A DNA stretch of 64,000 bases. It comes from Jiella flava. GTDB taxonomy: Bacteria > Pseudomonadota > Alphaproteobacteria > Rhizobiales > Rhizobiaceae. The notes beneath the pieces were generated by a model. The model was not told the DNA's origin. It did no database searches and worked only from the letters and a program-made list of their open reading frames with translations. A program made the position numbers and the translations under genes. Shown piece after piece: positions 27,974 through 38,727 of the stretch (the first letter of the stretch is position 1; each line of letters opens with the position of its first letter). The DNA lies in NCBI RefSeq assembly GCF_017349315.1, contig NZ_JAFMPP010000004.1, positions 186,001-250,000 on the forward strand, in the 5' to 3' direction.

Positions 27974-28540
27974 ATGACGATCCCCAATCTGATCTCGATT
28001 GGCCGTCTTCTCGCCGTGCCGGTGATGGTCTGGGCGCTGATCGACGGGCGCTGGGGGATTGCCTTCATCACCTTCGTCGTCGCCGGCATCTCCGATGCGA
28101 TCGACGGGGCGATCGCCCGCCACTTCAATCAGCAATCGACCCTCGGGCTGTATCTCGATCCGATCGCCGATAAGGCGCTGTTGTCGACGGTCTTCATTGG
28201 CCTCGGTCTGCTCGGCCGCTTGCCCGACTGGCTGGTGATCGCCGTGGTCAGCCGCGACGTCTTGATCGTTGCCGCGGTCATGCTCAGCTCGATCATGGGC
28301 CTGCCGATGACGGTGCGCCCGCTGTTCATCTCGAAAGCCAATACCGCGGCGCAAATCGTCTTGGCGGCGAGCGTGCTCGGCGAATCGGCGCTCGGCGTCC
28401 GGCTCGGCGGCATCAGCGAGCTGATGGTCGGGCTGACCCTCGTCTTGACCATCGCATCAGCAGCCGCCTATCTGATCGACTGGCTACGGCACATGGCCTC
28501 GCCCGACGAGCCGGACCCCGGAGAGAGCGACCGCCCATGA
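27974..28540 (+). CDS. CDP-alcohol phosphatidyltransferase family protein
   Basis: 188 residues. The signature D-x2-D-G-x2-A-R-x8-G-x3-D-x3-D is complete, from DAIDGAIAR to LDPIADKAL (about residues 41-67), in a membrane protein with about five to six helices. It transfers a phosphatidyl group from CDP-diacylglycerol to an alcohol: phosphatidylglycerophosphate synthesis or cardiolipin synthesis are the usual options. It overlaps perM by ATGA and sits before hdaA, a conserved run in this class. Which alcohol is used is not decidable here. Confidence 0.88.
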   Translation: MTIPNLISIGRLLAVPVMVWALIDGRWGIAFITFVVAGISDAIDGAIARHFNQQSTLGLYLDPIADKALLSTVFIGLGLLGRLPDWLVIAVVSRDVLIVAAVMLSSIMGLPMTVRPLFISKANTAAQIVLAASVLGESALGVRLGGISELMVGLTLVLTIASAAAYLIDWLRHMASPDEPDPGESDRP

Positions 28541-29700
28541 CCGATCGAAGCGTGCTGATCCGCCGGCAGATAATGTTCTGGAGCATCGCGGCCCTCGTGG
28601 CCGTGCTGCTCCTGTGGCTGTTCTCCTCGATCCTGCTGCCGTTCGTGCTTGGCATGGTGATCGCCTATTTCCTCGACCCGGTGGCCGATTGGCTTGAGCG
28701 GCGGGGCCTGTCCCGCCTGGTCGCGACCGTGGTCATTCTCGGCCTGTTCGCCGTCGTCTTTATCGCGGTGATCGGCATCCTCGTGCCGGTGATCGTCAAT
28801 CAGGTCGGCGGACTGACCCAGCGCATTCCCGATTATGTCGATCGCTTCCAGGGCCTGCTCGGGGCTTTGCGCAGCAGTTCGATCGGCTGGCTCTTGCCGC
28901 AGGGCGAGGCCAATCTGAAGCAGGATCTCGCCAAGCTGGTGAGCGAGGGCTCGGGCATCATCACCTCCTTCATCGGCTCGCTCTGGTCGTCATCCCTGGC
29001 GGTGATGAACTTCGTTTCCCTGTTCGTGGTGACCCCGGTCGTCGCCTTCTACATGCTGCTTGATTGGGACCGGATGGTCGCCAAGATCGATGACTGGATC
29101 CCGCGCCAGCATATCGACACCGTGCGCCGGCTGGCGCGCGACATCGACCGCTCGGTTGCCGGCTTTTTGCGCGGGCAGGGCAGTGTCTGTCTCATCCTCG
29201 GCACCTTTTACGGTCTCGGCCTGACGGTGGTCGGCCTGAATTTCGGCCTGCTCATCGGCCTGTTCGCCGGGTTGATCTCTTTCATCCCCTATGTCGGTTC
29301 GATCACCGGTCTGCTCCTGTCGATCGGCGTCGCGCTGGTGCAGTTCTGGCCCGATTGGCCATGGATCGTCGCGGTGGCGGCGGTGTTCTTCATTGGCCAG
29401 TTTTTTGAGGGCAACATTCTGCAGCCCAAGCTCGTCGGCGCCTCGGTGGGGCTGCATCCCGTCTGGCTGATGTTCGCGTTGCTCGCCTTTGGTGCGATGT
29501 TCGGCTTTGTCGGGCTGTTGATCGCGGTTCCCTCGGCGGCGGCGGTCGGCGTGCTGGTCCGTTTTGCGCTGACGCAGTATCTTCAGAGCGAGATGTATTA
29601 CGGGCGCGAGCCGCCGGCGCAGGACCGCACCGCGATCGCACCGGATGCGGCGGCGGCCTTGCCGGCGGCAGCGCGGCCCCGCATCGATTCGCCGGTCTGA
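28537..29700 (+). CDS. AI-2E (PerM/YdiK) family transporter
   Basis: 387 residues with the usual eight-helix layout of PerM proteins: two N-terminal helices, a long soluble segment (about 75-150), then the helical core ending SAAAVGVLVRF. Some members export autoinducer-2 and others act as Na+/H+ antiporters; no substrate can be assigned. The ATG overlaps the CDP-alcohol transferase stop by four bases. The C-terminal tail (about 340-387) is polar and Ala/Pro-rich. Confidence 0.85.
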   Translation: MTDRSVLIRRQIMFWSIAALVAVLLLWLFSSILLPFVLGMVIAYFLDPVADWLERRGLSRLVATVVILGLFAVVFIAVIGILVPVIVNQVGGLTQRIPDYVDRFQGLLGALRSSSIGWLLPQGEANLKQDLAKLVSEGSGIITSFIGSLWSSSLAVMNFVSLFVVTPVVAFYMLLDWDRMVAKIDDWIPRQHIDTVRRLARDIDRSVAGFLRGQGSVCLILGTFYGLGLTVVGLNFGLLIGLFAGLISFIPYVGSITGLLLSIGVALVQFWPDWPWIVAVAAVFFIGQFFEGNILQPKLVGASVGLHPVWLMFALLAFGAMFGFVGLLIAVPSAAAVGVLVRFALTQYLQSEMYYGREPPAQDRTAIAPDAAAALPAAARPRIDSPV

Positions 29701-29708
29701 GGTTGCCC

Positions 29709-30389
29709 ATGGCCCGGCAGTTGCCGCTCGAGCTTCCCCACCATCCCTCGCTTGCCCGCGACGATCTGGTGGTCTCGGCGGCCAATCGCTTGGTGGTCGA
29801 CGCGATCGACGCCTGGCCGGACTGGCCGCATCCGGTGCTTCTGGTCTCGGGGCCACCGGGTTCCGGCAAGAGTCATCTCGCTTGCGTCTGGGCCGGCGAG
29901 GCCGGGGCGGTAACCGCCGATCGGGACACTGTCGGCGAGATCATCGCAATGCGGGATTTCCGTGTTGTTGTGGACGATGTCGATGCCGGCAAGCTTGACG
30001 AGCCGACGCTGTTTTCGCTCGTCAATGCTGCGCGCCTCGGTGGCGGCTCGGTGTTCTTGACCAGCCGTAGCCTCCCATCCGCAATGACCGTTGCGATGCC
30101 GGATCTGCGCTCCCGCCTGGCGGCCGCCACCGCGGTTTTGCTCGGCGCGCCGGATGACTCCCTGTTGACCGGGGTGCTTGCCAAACTGTTCGCCGATCGG
30201 CAGCTCGAAGTGGAGCCCGGGGCGCTGCGTTATCTGGTCGAACGAATGGAGCGTTCGCTCGATGCGGCTCGCCGTATCGTCGCAGCGGTCGACAGGGAAG
30301 CGCTCGCGGTCAAGGGGCGTGTGACGCGCCCGTTGTTGCGCCGGGTCTTGGAAGAGGGCACAGACGAAAATAGTTGGCATTTGCGGTGA
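29709..30389 (+). CDS. hdaA: HdaA, regulator of DnaA activity (Hda homologue)
   Basis: 226 residues. A DnaA-like AAA+ fold with Walker A GPPGSGKSHLA (about 44-54), Walker B-like FRVVVDDVDAG, sensor 1 in VFLTSRSLP and a lid region. The DNA-binding domain IV of DnaA is absent. At the N-terminus QLPLEL (residues 4-9) is a beta-clamp-binding motif, as in Hda, so it stimulates ATP hydrolysis by DnaA behind the replication fork. The ATG at 29709 is preferred to the TTG at 29703. Third gene of the likely operon with perM. Confidence 0.88.
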   Translation: MARQLPLELPHHPSLARDDLVVSAANRLVVDAIDAWPDWPHPVLLVSGPPGSGKSHLACVWAGEAGAVTADRDTVGEIIAMRDFRVVVDDVDAGKLDEPTLFSLVNAARLGGGSVFLTSRSLPSAMTVAMPDLRSRLAAATAVLLGAPDDSLLTGVLAKLFADRQLEVEPGALRYLVERMERSLDAARRIVAAVDREALAVKGRVTRPLLRRVLEEGTDENSWHLR

Positions 30390-30434
30390 TTGCGTCATGT
30401 CATGAAGACGTGATGCGCCGACGTTAGCGACGGG

Positions 30435-30525
30435 CGTTCGAATCGACGCGCAAAGGACGCGCTGACTTTTTGATTTTTTAGCATCGTGCCTTGCCGAACG
30501 ATGATTTTCGGGCCGATGTTTCAGG
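30435..30525 (+). repeat. Dispersed palindromic repeat, copy 5 (degenerate)
   Basis: GTTCGAATCGACGCG then CAAAGGACGCGCTGAC, TTTTTGATTTTTTAGC, and ATCGTGCCTTGCCGAACG, with only the right palindrome arm (GATTTTCGGGCCGATG) intact; the left arm is damaged. It lies between hdaA and ppk and ends just before the ppk ribosome site. The T-runs (30467-30479) could terminate hdaA transcription. Confidence 0.7.
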
Positions 30526-30553
30526 CGAGACGGCGATCGAAAGGGATGAAGTG

Positions 30554-33178
30554 ATGACCGATGCGAACGAGGGAAAGGGTTCCGGCGCCGATCAAGAGAT
30601 CTGGTCCGACGGTACCGCATCCTCGGGCGTTGGAGCGCCGAAGGGTCGGGCGAGGAAACCTGCAGGCCCGTCGGGCGATGCAGGTGAGGCGGCCGGCACC
30701 GCCGCGGGCGCCGACGGGATGACTCGGACGCCCCGCCGCACACGCCAGGTCGCCGCAACTGCCGTTCCGCGTCGCCGTGCGAAGCGAGCACCGGCGCAGC
30801 GGCCCAAATCTGCCGGAACGAAGGGGGACGCCGCAGCAGCGCATGTTGAACCCGTAGCCGCAAAGGCCAAGCCTACGCGGGCCGTGAAAGCGGCGAGAGC
30901 AAAGCCCGAGCCGGCAGCCGTGACGGTGGCCCCTGAGATGAGCGAGGAAGCCGCAGCGCTGGTGTCTGAAGCGGCCATGATCCTCGCCGACGTTCCGTCA
31001 CCCGGAGAGCCACCGGCGCGGTCGGCCATCGAGGTCGACGCCGAACTCCCCGCCGATCGTTACATCAATCGCGAACTTTCGTGGCTGCAGTTCAATCGCC
31101 GGGTTCTGGAAGAATCGCAAAACCTCGAGCATCCGTTGCTCGAAAGGGTCCGCTTCCTGTCCATCTCCGCCGACAATCTCGACGAGTTTTTCATGGTGCG
31201 CGTCGCAGGTCTGGCCGGCCAGGTCCGCGAAAAATTGCCGGTGCGTTCGATCGACGGACTGACGCCGCAGGAGCAGCTCGAGCAGATTCTCGAAGAGGTC
31301 AGCCGGCTGCAGAGCGAGCAGCAGGCATCGCTCGCCGAAATGATGAAGGCGCTGCGGGCGGAAAAGATCATGATCGTCGGCGCCGGCGAGTTGAAAGGTG
31401 CCGATCGGGCCTGGCTGCAGAAGGTGTTCGAAGAGCGCGTCTTCCCGGTGCTGACGCCACTTTCGATCGATCCGGCCCATCCGTTTCCCTTCATCCCCAA
31501 TCTCGGCTTCTCGATCGCGCTGTCGCTGGTGCGCGAGCGTGATTCGAACAAAATGAACGCCCTGTTGCGTCTGCCGGTGGCACTGCCGCGCTTTATTGAG
31601 ATGCCGCTGCGCGACGACGGTCTGGCGCGATTTGTGCCGATCGAGAGCGTCGTCGCCGCCTTCATCGCCAAGCTTTTCCCCGGCTACCGGGTGAAGGGGT
31701 CGGGCACTTTCCGCATCATCCGCGACTCCGACATCGAGGTCGAGGAAGAGGCCGAGGATCTGGTGCGGCACTTCGAAAGCGCATTGAAGCGGCGCCGGCG
31801 CGGCTCGGTGATCCGCATCGAGTTCGATTCGGTGATGCCGGAGAGCCTGCGCAATTTCGTCGCCGCCGAGCTTGAGGTGCCCGAATCACGGATCTCCGTG
31901 ATGGACGGTATGCTCGCCCTCGATTCCTTGTCGCAGCTTTGCAAGCTGGCGCGCGACGATTTGAAGTTCACGCCTTACATTCCGCGCTTTCCGGAGCGTA
32001 TCCGCGAGCACAACGGCGATTGCTTCGCGGCGATCCGGGAGAAGGACATCGTCGTCCATCACCCGTATGAATCCTTCGACGTCGTGGTGCAGTTCGTCCG
32101 TCAGGCCGCCGCCGATCCGAATGTCATCGCCATCAAGCAGACGCTTTATCGCACGTCGAACGACTCGCCGATCGTGCGCGCGCTGATCGATGCCGCCGAA
32201 GCCGGCAAATCGGTGACGGCGTTGATCGAGCTGAAGGCCCGCTTCGACGAGGAGGCCAATATCCGCTGGGCCCGCGACATGGAACGGGCAGGGGTGCAGG
32301 TGGTCTTCGGCTTTATCGAGAAGAAGACCCATGCCAAGCTGTCGCTGGTGGTGCGGCGGGAAGAGGGCCGGCTGGTCAGCTTCTGCCACATCGGCACCGG
32401 CAACTATCACCCGATCACCGCCAAGATCTACACGGACCTGTCCTATTTCACCACCGATCCGGACATCGCCCACGACGTCAGCCTGGTCTTCAACTACATC
32501 ACCGGCTATGCCGAGCCGTCGGACGTCCACAAGCTCGCGGTCTCACCGGTGACGATGCGGTCAAAGATCATCGGCCATATCGAGGACGAGATCGCCCATG
32601 TGCGGGCTGGTCGTCCCGGCCAGATCTGGATGAAAATGAATTCGCTCGTCGACGGCAAAGTGATCGACGCGCTCTACCGGGCGAGCCGGGCGGGCGTCGA
32701 GATCGATCTCGTGGTGCGCGGCATTTGCTGCCTGAAGCCTCGCGTTCCGGGGCTTTCGGACAATATCCGGGTCAAATCGATCGTTGGTCGCTTTCTCGAG
32801 CACAGCCGCATTTTCTGCTTCGGCAACGGCCAGGGCCTGCCGTCCGAACAGGCGATCGTCTATGTCGGCTCGGCCGATATGATGCCGCGCAATCTCGATC
32901 GGCGGGTGGAAGTGCTGGTGCCTTTGACCAATGCGACGGTGCATAGCCAGGTGTTGTCGCAGATCATGCTTGGCAATATCCTTGACAATCAGCAGAGTTG
33001 GTCGGTAGCCGCGGACGGGGCGTCGCGCCATATCGTACCCTCGTCGGGCGAACAGCCCTTCAACGCCCAACGCTACTTCATGACCAACCCGAGTCTTTCG
33101 GGTCGCGGCAAAGCGCTGAAGACGGATGCTCCAAGACTCATTGCAAGGCAAAAGGCCGAACACGGCCGCTTCGACTGA
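30554..33178 (+). CDS. ppk: Polyphosphate kinase 1 with a long basic N-terminal extension
   Basis: 874 residues. It makes polyphosphate from ATP. The catalytic core begins near residue 169 ([18 protein letters not shown]) and carries [18 protein letters not shown], then [17 protein letters not shown] with the conserved phospho-histidine, and a C-terminal [18 protein letters not shown]. The N-terminal 165 residues are unusual: low complexity, rich in Ala, Lys, Arg and Pro (for example [20 protein letters not shown]), resembling histone H1-like tails. Most PPK1 proteins are about 700 residues. RBS AAGGGA lies seven bases before the ATG at 30554. Overlaps ppx. Confidence 0.9.
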   Translation: MTDANEGKGSGADQEIWSDGTASSGVGAPKGRARKPAGPSGDAGEAAGTAAGADGMTRTPRRTRQVAATAVPRRRAKRAPAQRPKSAGTKGDAAAAHVEPVAAKAKPTRAVKAARAKPEPAAVTVAPEMSEEAAALVSEAAMILADVPSPGEPPARSAIEVDAELPADRYINRELSWLQFNRRVLEESQNLEHPLLERVRFLSISADNLDEFFMVRVAGLAGQVREKLPVRSIDGLTPQEQLEQILEEVSRLQSEQQASLAEMMKALRAEKIMIVGAGELKGADRAWLQKVFEERVFPVLTPLSIDPAHPFPFIPNLGFSIALSLVRERDSNKMNALLRLPVALPRFIEMPLRDDGLARFVPIESVVAAFIAKLFPGYRVKGSGTFRIIRDSDIEVEEEAEDLVRHFESALKRRRRGSVIRIEFDSVMPESLRNFVAAELEVPESRISVMDGMLALDSLSQLCKLARDDLKFTPYIPRFPERIREHNGDCFAAIREKDIVVHHPYESFDVVVQFVRQAAADPNVIAIKQTLYRTSNDSPIVRALIDAAEAGKSVTALIELKARFDEEANIRWARDMERAGVQVVFGFIEKKTHAKLSLVVRREEGRLVSFCHIGTGNYHPITAKIYTDLSYFTTDPDIAHDVSLVFNYITGYAEPSDVHKLAVSPVTMRSKIIGHIEDEIAHVRAGRPGQIWMKMNSLVDGKVIDALYRASRAGVEIDLVVRGICCLKPRVPGLSDNIRVKSIVGRFLEHSRIFCFGNGQGLPSEQAIVYVGSADMMPRNLDRRVEVLVPLTNATVHSQVLSQIMLGNILDNQQSWSVAADGASRHIVPSSGEQPFNAQRYFMTNPSLSGRGKALKTDAPRLIARQKAEHGRFD

Positions 33179-34685
33179 CCCCACCGCCTTCGGTCGCTTG
33201 CCCGGCTTGATGCCGGTCGCCGTGATCGATATCGGATCGAACTCCGTTCGCCTCGTCATCTATGAGGGGCTGGCGCGGTCGCTGACGGTGCTGTTCAACG
33301 AAAAGGTCTTGAGCGGTCTCGGCAAGGGCCTGACGCAGACCAACCGCCTCGACAATCAGGCGGTCGAAAGCGCTTTGTCGGCCCTTCGCCGCTTCAAGAT
33401 CCTGGTCGAGCAGGCCGGGGTGGCGCAGCTCTATCCGATCGCCACAGCGGCCGCGCGCGAGGCCCAGAACGGATCGGATTTCGTCGCGGCGGCCGAGGCG
33501 ATCCTCGACCAACCGATCATCATCTTGTCCGGCGCGGACGAGGCCCGGGGCGCCGCCCATGGAGTTCTGGCCGGTTTCCATCAGCCCGATGGCATCGTCG
33601 GCGATCTCGGCGGCGGCAGCCTCGAGCTGATCGACGTGACGCCGGCTGGCCTTGGCGAGGGCATGACGACACCGCTCGGCGGGCTTCGCCTGCGCGATCT
33701 GTCCGGCGGTGATCTTGTCAAAGCCCAATCGATCGCCGACAGCCACGTTTCGGCCTCGCCGCTGGCCGGTCGAGGCCAGGGGCGGGCCTTCTTCGCCGTC
33801 GGCGGCACCTGGCGCAATCTCGCCAAGTTGCACATGGAACAGCAGACCTATCCGCTGCATGTCATGCACGCCTACGAAATTCCGGCGGCTAGCTTTGACG
33901 CCTTCCTCGATGTCGTGGTCAAATCCGATCCCGACAAGCTGGCCGGAATCGACGCCGTCTCGAAGTCGCGCCGCGCCTTGTTGGCTTATGGCGCGGTGTC
34001 GATGCGCAGCGTTCTGCGTTTCGTCAAACCGCAGAAGATCGTTCTGTCGGCGCTGGGCGTGCGGGAGGGATTCCTCTATGAGCAGCTCTCGGACGAGGAA
34101 AAGGCCAAGGATCCGCTGATCGAAGCGGCGCGCGAACTGGCGATCCTGCGTTCGCGCTCGCCCGCCCACGCCCGGGAACTGGTCGACTGGGTGGGGCGTA
34201 GCTTCGAAGCGCTCGGCATCGATGAAACGCCGGAAGAGGAGCGGCTGCGGATCGCCGCCTGCCTGCTCGCCGATATCGGCTGGCGCGCCCATCCCGACTA
34301 CCGCGGCAAGCAGGCGCTGTCGATCATCGCCCATGCGGCGATGCCGGCGGTGGATCATCGCGGCCGGGCGTTTCTGGGGCTTGCCAATTTTTACCGCCAT
34401 GAAGGCAGCCTCGAACAGCAGCACATTCCGGAGCTCGAAAGTCTCGCCGGCGACCGTCTGCTGAAGCGGGCGCAGATCCTCGCTTCGCTGTTCCGAGTGA
34501 CCTATCTTTTGACCGCGTCGATGCCCGGCATTCTCGACCAGTTCAAATGGGCGCAGGATCCGCGCGGCGGCTTCACGTTGGTGTTGCCGGCCCATCTCGC
34601 CGATCTCGTCGGCGAGCGGCCGGACGGGCGGCTGCAGCAATTTGCCAAGATCGTCGGCAAGTCCTTGCGGATCGAAGCGCGCTGA
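33126..34685 (+). CDS. ppx: Exopolyphosphatase/pppGpp phosphohydrolase (Ppx/GppA)
   Basis: 519 residues. The ASKHA phosphate-1 motif is [17 protein letters not shown] (about 31-47), and the phosphate-2 motif [13 protein letters not shown] (about 159). It removes terminal phosphates from polyphosphate. The start at 33126 overlaps the ppk end by 53 bases; the segment [17 protein letters not shown] agrees with related proteins of this class, so the upstream start is preferred to the ATG at 33210. The C-terminal HD-like region ([19 protein letters not shown]) is present, as in the long form of the family. Confidence 0.9.
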   Translation: MLQDSLQGKRPNTAASTDPTAFGRLPGLMPVAVIDIGSNSVRLVIYEGLARSLTVLFNEKVLSGLGKGLTQTNRLDNQAVESALSALRRFKILVEQAGVAQLYPIATAAAREAQNGSDFVAAAEAILDQPIIILSGADEARGAAHGVLAGFHQPDGIVGDLGGGSLELIDVTPAGLGEGMTTPLGGLRLRDLSGGDLVKAQSIADSHVSASPLAGRGQGRAFFAVGGTWRNLAKLHMEQQTYPLHVMHAYEIPAASFDAFLDVVVKSDPDKLAGIDAVSKSRRALLAYGAVSMRSVLRFVKPQKIVLSALGVREGFLYEQLSDEEKAKDPLIEAARELAILRSRSPAHARELVDWVGRSFEALGIDETPEEERLRIAACLLADIGWRAHPDYRGKQALSIIAHAAMPAVDHRGRAFLGLANFYRHEGSLEQQHIPELESLAGDRLLKRAQILASLFRVTYLLTASMPGILDQFKWAQDPRGGFTLVLPAHLADLVGERPDGRLQQFAKIVGKSLRIEAR

Positions 34686-35072
34686 ACGGCGAATCAGACC
34701 CGCCAGCGGTCTTCGGCGAGCGAAGGGCGCTGGCGATAAGGGCGATCCGGTTCACGCCGCAAAAGACGGTTCCGACAGCCTGCCGCCTTCTCTCACTTTC
34801 CGCCATGTGCGGTCACCCGGCCTGTGATCGTGCCGGAAAATCAACGGATGTCATCTTGCCGCATTCGATCGTTCGTCGACCACCCCTGTGATCTCGGACG
34901 GGTCCGGTGAGCGCACGGCCTCGAGGAGGCTCGTCGACCCGCCAGCCTTGAGGGCGCCGGAAAAATGTCACCGAAGAGCCATTTTTTGCGATTTCACCCT
35001 TCCGCTCGGCGACCAATGATGAAATAGAAGGGCCCTCCCGAAAGCCATTCCAGCAAAAGTTTGTCAGTTCCC
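34686..35072. other. Intergenic region with no recognised gene
   Basis: 387 bases between ppx and the ClC gene. No frame longer than about 100 codons has plausible codon use, no repeat-family copy is present and no clear terminator was seen. It must carry the promoter for the channel gene. Confidence 0.6.
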
Positions 35073-36884
35073 ATGTCCGTCGCAAATCCGCCCGTCTCCG
35101 CCGCTGCGACCGTCGCATCGGAGGCGGTGGCGCCGCCGGAGCGGGAAGTCACCCTCAAGGTGATGCTTGTTCTCTCCCTGATCGTCGGTATCGTTGCGGG
35201 CCTGGGAGCGATCTTCTTCAAGTTCCTGATCGCCTTGATCTACAATTTCGCCTTTTACGGCGTTTTCAGCTTCCGGCTCGATCCCAATGCCTATGGCCCG
35301 CCGAGTTCTTTCGGCGCGGGCATCATCCTCATTCCGGTAATCGGTGGCCTGATCGTTGTCTGGTTGGTGCGCCAGTTCGCGCCGGAAGCCAAGGGCCACG
35401 GCGTGCCGGAAGTGATGTTCGCGATCTATCACCAGAACGGCAACATTCGCGGCGTCGTCGCGGCGGTGAAGTCGCTGGCTTCGGCGATTTCGATCGGCAC
35501 CGGCGCTTCGGTCGGCCGCGAGGGGCCGATCATTCAGATCGGCTCATCCTTCGGTTCGACCTTCGCCCGCATGCTGCGGCTGGTGCAGCACCAGAAGATC
35601 ACGCTGCTTTCGGCCGGCGCCGGCGCCGGCATCGCGGCGACCTTCAACACCCCGCTCGGCGGCGTGCTGTTTGCTTCGGAAGTCCTGCTCCCGGAGGTTT
35701 CTGCCCGCACCTTCCTGCCGGTGGTGGTGGCGACCGCCACCTCGACCTACGTCTATCGCGCGGTGATGGGCGTTGAATCGGCCTTCCTCGTGCCCTTCGA
35801 CGGTCTGGCCCAGGGCCACCTCGTCAACGGCGCCGAACTCCTGGTCGCGGCGTTGCTCGGCGTCCTGATGGGCCTGGCCTCCTGGCTCTTCATCAAGCTG
35901 CTCGCCAAGGCCGAGGACGTGTTCGAGGAATCGGGCATCAATCCGTATCTGCAGAACATCATCGGCATGTTCGCCGTGGGCCTGCTCGGCTACGCCTTCA
36001 TGCTCTTCACCGGCCATTACCATGTCTACAGCGTCGGCTACTCGACTATTCAGGACGTCCTGAACGGCGGCATGACCACCGCTTGGCTGCTGCTCATCCT
36101 GTTCGCCGGCAAGCTGATCGCCACCTGCCTCAGCCTCGGCTCCGGCGCTTCGGGCGGCATCTTCTCGCCGAGTCTGTTCATGGGCGCGACGCTGGGCGGC
36201 GCGGTCGGGCTGTTCGGCGAGGCGTTGCTGCCGGGTTCGGGCATCTCGCCCCAGACCTTCGCGATCATCGGCATGGGCTCGATGGTCGGCGGTGCCACCT
36301 CGGCGGCGATGACGGCGATCGTCATGATCTTCGAGATGACCCGCGACTACGAGATCATCCTGCCGCTGGTCATTTCCGTGGCGATCGCGATCGGTGTCCG
36401 GCGCGCGCTGACCACCGCCGACATCTATACGATCAAGCTGCGCCATCGCGGCAAGCCGATCCCGACGGACCGCACCACCAACATGTTCCTGGTGCGCCAG
36501 GCGAGCGAGGTCATGTACAAGGACTTCGTCGTCCTGCCGGGCTCCATGACGGTGACCGAGGCGCTGAAGCAGGTCGAGGTGCACAAGACCCGCGTGGTCA
36601 CCACCGACGGCACGCGAATCACCGGGTACGTTCGTTTCGGCACGATCCCCTATCAGGCCGATCGCTTCGCCCGGCAGACGCTTGCCGACATCGCCTCCAG
36701 CGAGTTCATCATCGCCACCAACGCCAACAACCTCAACACGGTCGTGACCCGGATGAACCGGCGCAACCGCACCTACGCCATCGTGGTGCGTGAAGCCCGA
36801 GGCCTGCCCCGGCCGGAGGATATCGTCGGCATCATCGGTCGCGAGGAGATCGCCAACGCGCTGGTGCGCAACCACTACGGTTGA
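35073..36884 (+). CDS. ClC-family chloride channel/transporter with C-terminal CBS domains
   Basis: 603 residues. The membrane part has the ClC selectivity signatures KGHGVPEVMFA (about 108), GREGPIIQIGSSFGS (about 149, with the gating Glu) and SGGIFSPSLFMGA (about 366). A pair of CBS-like repeats follows from about residue 470 (QASEVMYKDFVVLPGSMTV and RPEDIVGIIGREEIANAL). It moves chloride, perhaps coupled to protons. The ATG at 35073 has no strong ribosome site; a TTG at 35061 would add four residues. Monocistronic. Confidence 0.9.
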   Translation: MSVANPPVSAAATVASEAVAPPEREVTLKVMLVLSLIVGIVAGLGAIFFKFLIALIYNFAFYGVFSFRLDPNAYGPPSSFGAGIILIPVIGGLIVVWLVRQFAPEAKGHGVPEVMFAIYHQNGNIRGVVAAVKSLASAISIGTGASVGREGPIIQIGSSFGSTFARMLRLVQHQKITLLSAGAGAGIAATFNTPLGGVLFASEVLLPEVSARTFLPVVVATATSTYVYRAVMGVESAFLVPFDGLAQGHLVNGAELLVAALLGVLMGLASWLFIKLLAKAEDVFEESGINPYLQNIIGMFAVGLLGYAFMLFTGHYHVYSVGYSTIQDVLNGGMTTAWLLLILFAGKLIATCLSLGSGASGGIFSPSLFMGATLGGAVGLFGEALLPGSGISPQTFAIIGMGSMVGGATSAAMTAIVMIFEMTRDYEIILPLVISVAIAIGVRRALTTADIYTIKLRHRGKPIPTDRTTNMFLVRQASEVMYKDFVVLPGSMTVTEALKQVEVHKTRVVTTDGTRITGYVRFGTIPYQADRFARQTLADIASSEFIIATNANNLNTVVTRMNRRNRTYAIVVREARGLPRPEDIVGIIGREEIANALVRNHYG

Positions 36885-36939
36885 GGCGAGAGCGTCACGC
36901 GGCCCGGCGCGCGGCTGCGACGGACGATCGCGATCTGAA

Positions 36940-36981
36940 AAAATCGACAGGCCCGCATTCGGCATCGGATGTGGGCCTGTC
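36940..36981 (-). terminator. Hairpin with T-run on the minus strand
   Basis: GACAGGCCC/GGGCCTGTC with inner GCAT/ATGT pairing forms a strong hairpin (36946-36981). On the minus strand it is followed by GATTTTTT, the form of an intrinsic terminator for leftward transcripts; on the plus strand only GTCATTT follows. It may act for the channel gene as well. Confidence 0.6.
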
Positions 36982-37061
36982 GTCATTTGGCGGGAATGAT
37001 CAAGCCGTTGAGGGCATGATCGATTTCGTCGCCTTGCGGCAGACGTTGAGGGTTCGCATCC

Positions 37062-37126
37062 GGCATGGGCCGGCCGATGCGTCGATTCAAAGGGTGAGAG
37101 CGACCTGTCTGCGTCCGATCGGACGC
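37062..37126 (-). repeat. Dispersed repeat, copy 6 (partial, inverted)
   Basis: On the minus strand: hairpin GCGTCCGATCGGACGC (37110-37125), linker AGACAGGTCGCTCTCACC, then TTTGAATCGACGCATCGG. This is the left part and first bases of the family; the AAAATCG palindrome core is missing, replaced by GGCCGGCCC. The only copy found in the reverse orientation. Confidence 0.75.
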
Positions 37127-37189
37127 CCGGCGCTCGAAGGCCGTCTGCCACGAAAATGTCGCTTGACGGGGAAGGGCGACAGGAGTAGC

Positions 37190-37248
37190 GCCGTGAGCGG
37201 GACACCTCTCCCCAACGAGAGGCGCCTATCTGAAAGGGTAGCTACAAG
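37190..37248 (+). ncRNA. Candidate serC leader RNA (serC motif)
   Basis: Directly before the serC start are two hairpins: CCTCTC-N6-GAGAGG (37205-37222) and CTATC-N6-GGTAG (37226-37241), with the serC ribosome site (GAAAGG) in the loop and second stem. This arrangement fits the serC RNA motif known from alphaproteobacteria upstream of serC-serA, thought to be a regulatory leader. Assignment is from memory of the motif's position and layout; a covariance-model search would settle it. Confidence 0.6.
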
Positions 37249-38424
<1,176 letters not shown>

Positions 38425-38727
38425 GGACGCTCGGCGTCGCCCTTCGTCCTCATCTTGAGGGGCCGCGATTGGCGGCCCGGGCGGACAAGGACCAAGGGCG
38501 TCGCCCGCTCCAACGCTTGATCGTCCCGGCCTGGGGCCGGGATCCGCAGCAATCGTCGCACCGTTTCCGATCGCGCCAAGGCGGCTCTTCGTGAACCTGC
38601 CGGCCGGAAGGCCAAGGCATCGGTCCCGGCTTCAGGCCGGACTGACGACCGGAGAAGGCGGCACAAGATTTTTGTGCGACGGGCAGCCGACCGCGCCGCG
38701 TCGCAATCGCTCCAAAGGACCTCTCTG
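38425..38727. other. serC-serA intergenic region with short palindromes
   Basis: 303 bases without a gene. A perfect hairpin TCCCGGCC-TGG-GGCCGGGA occupies 38524-38542, and a related imperfect one (GTCCCGGCTTCAGGCCGGAC) lies at 38622-38641. They resemble the short GC-rich palindromes common between alphaproteobacterial genes. They could attenuate or stabilise a serC-serA transcript. Confidence 0.5.

Noticed and set aside
30436-30446. GTTCGAATCGA resembling a tRNA T-arm
   Set aside because: It is part of the dispersed repeat; no cloverleaf or CCA end can be drawn around it. No tRNA was found in the window.
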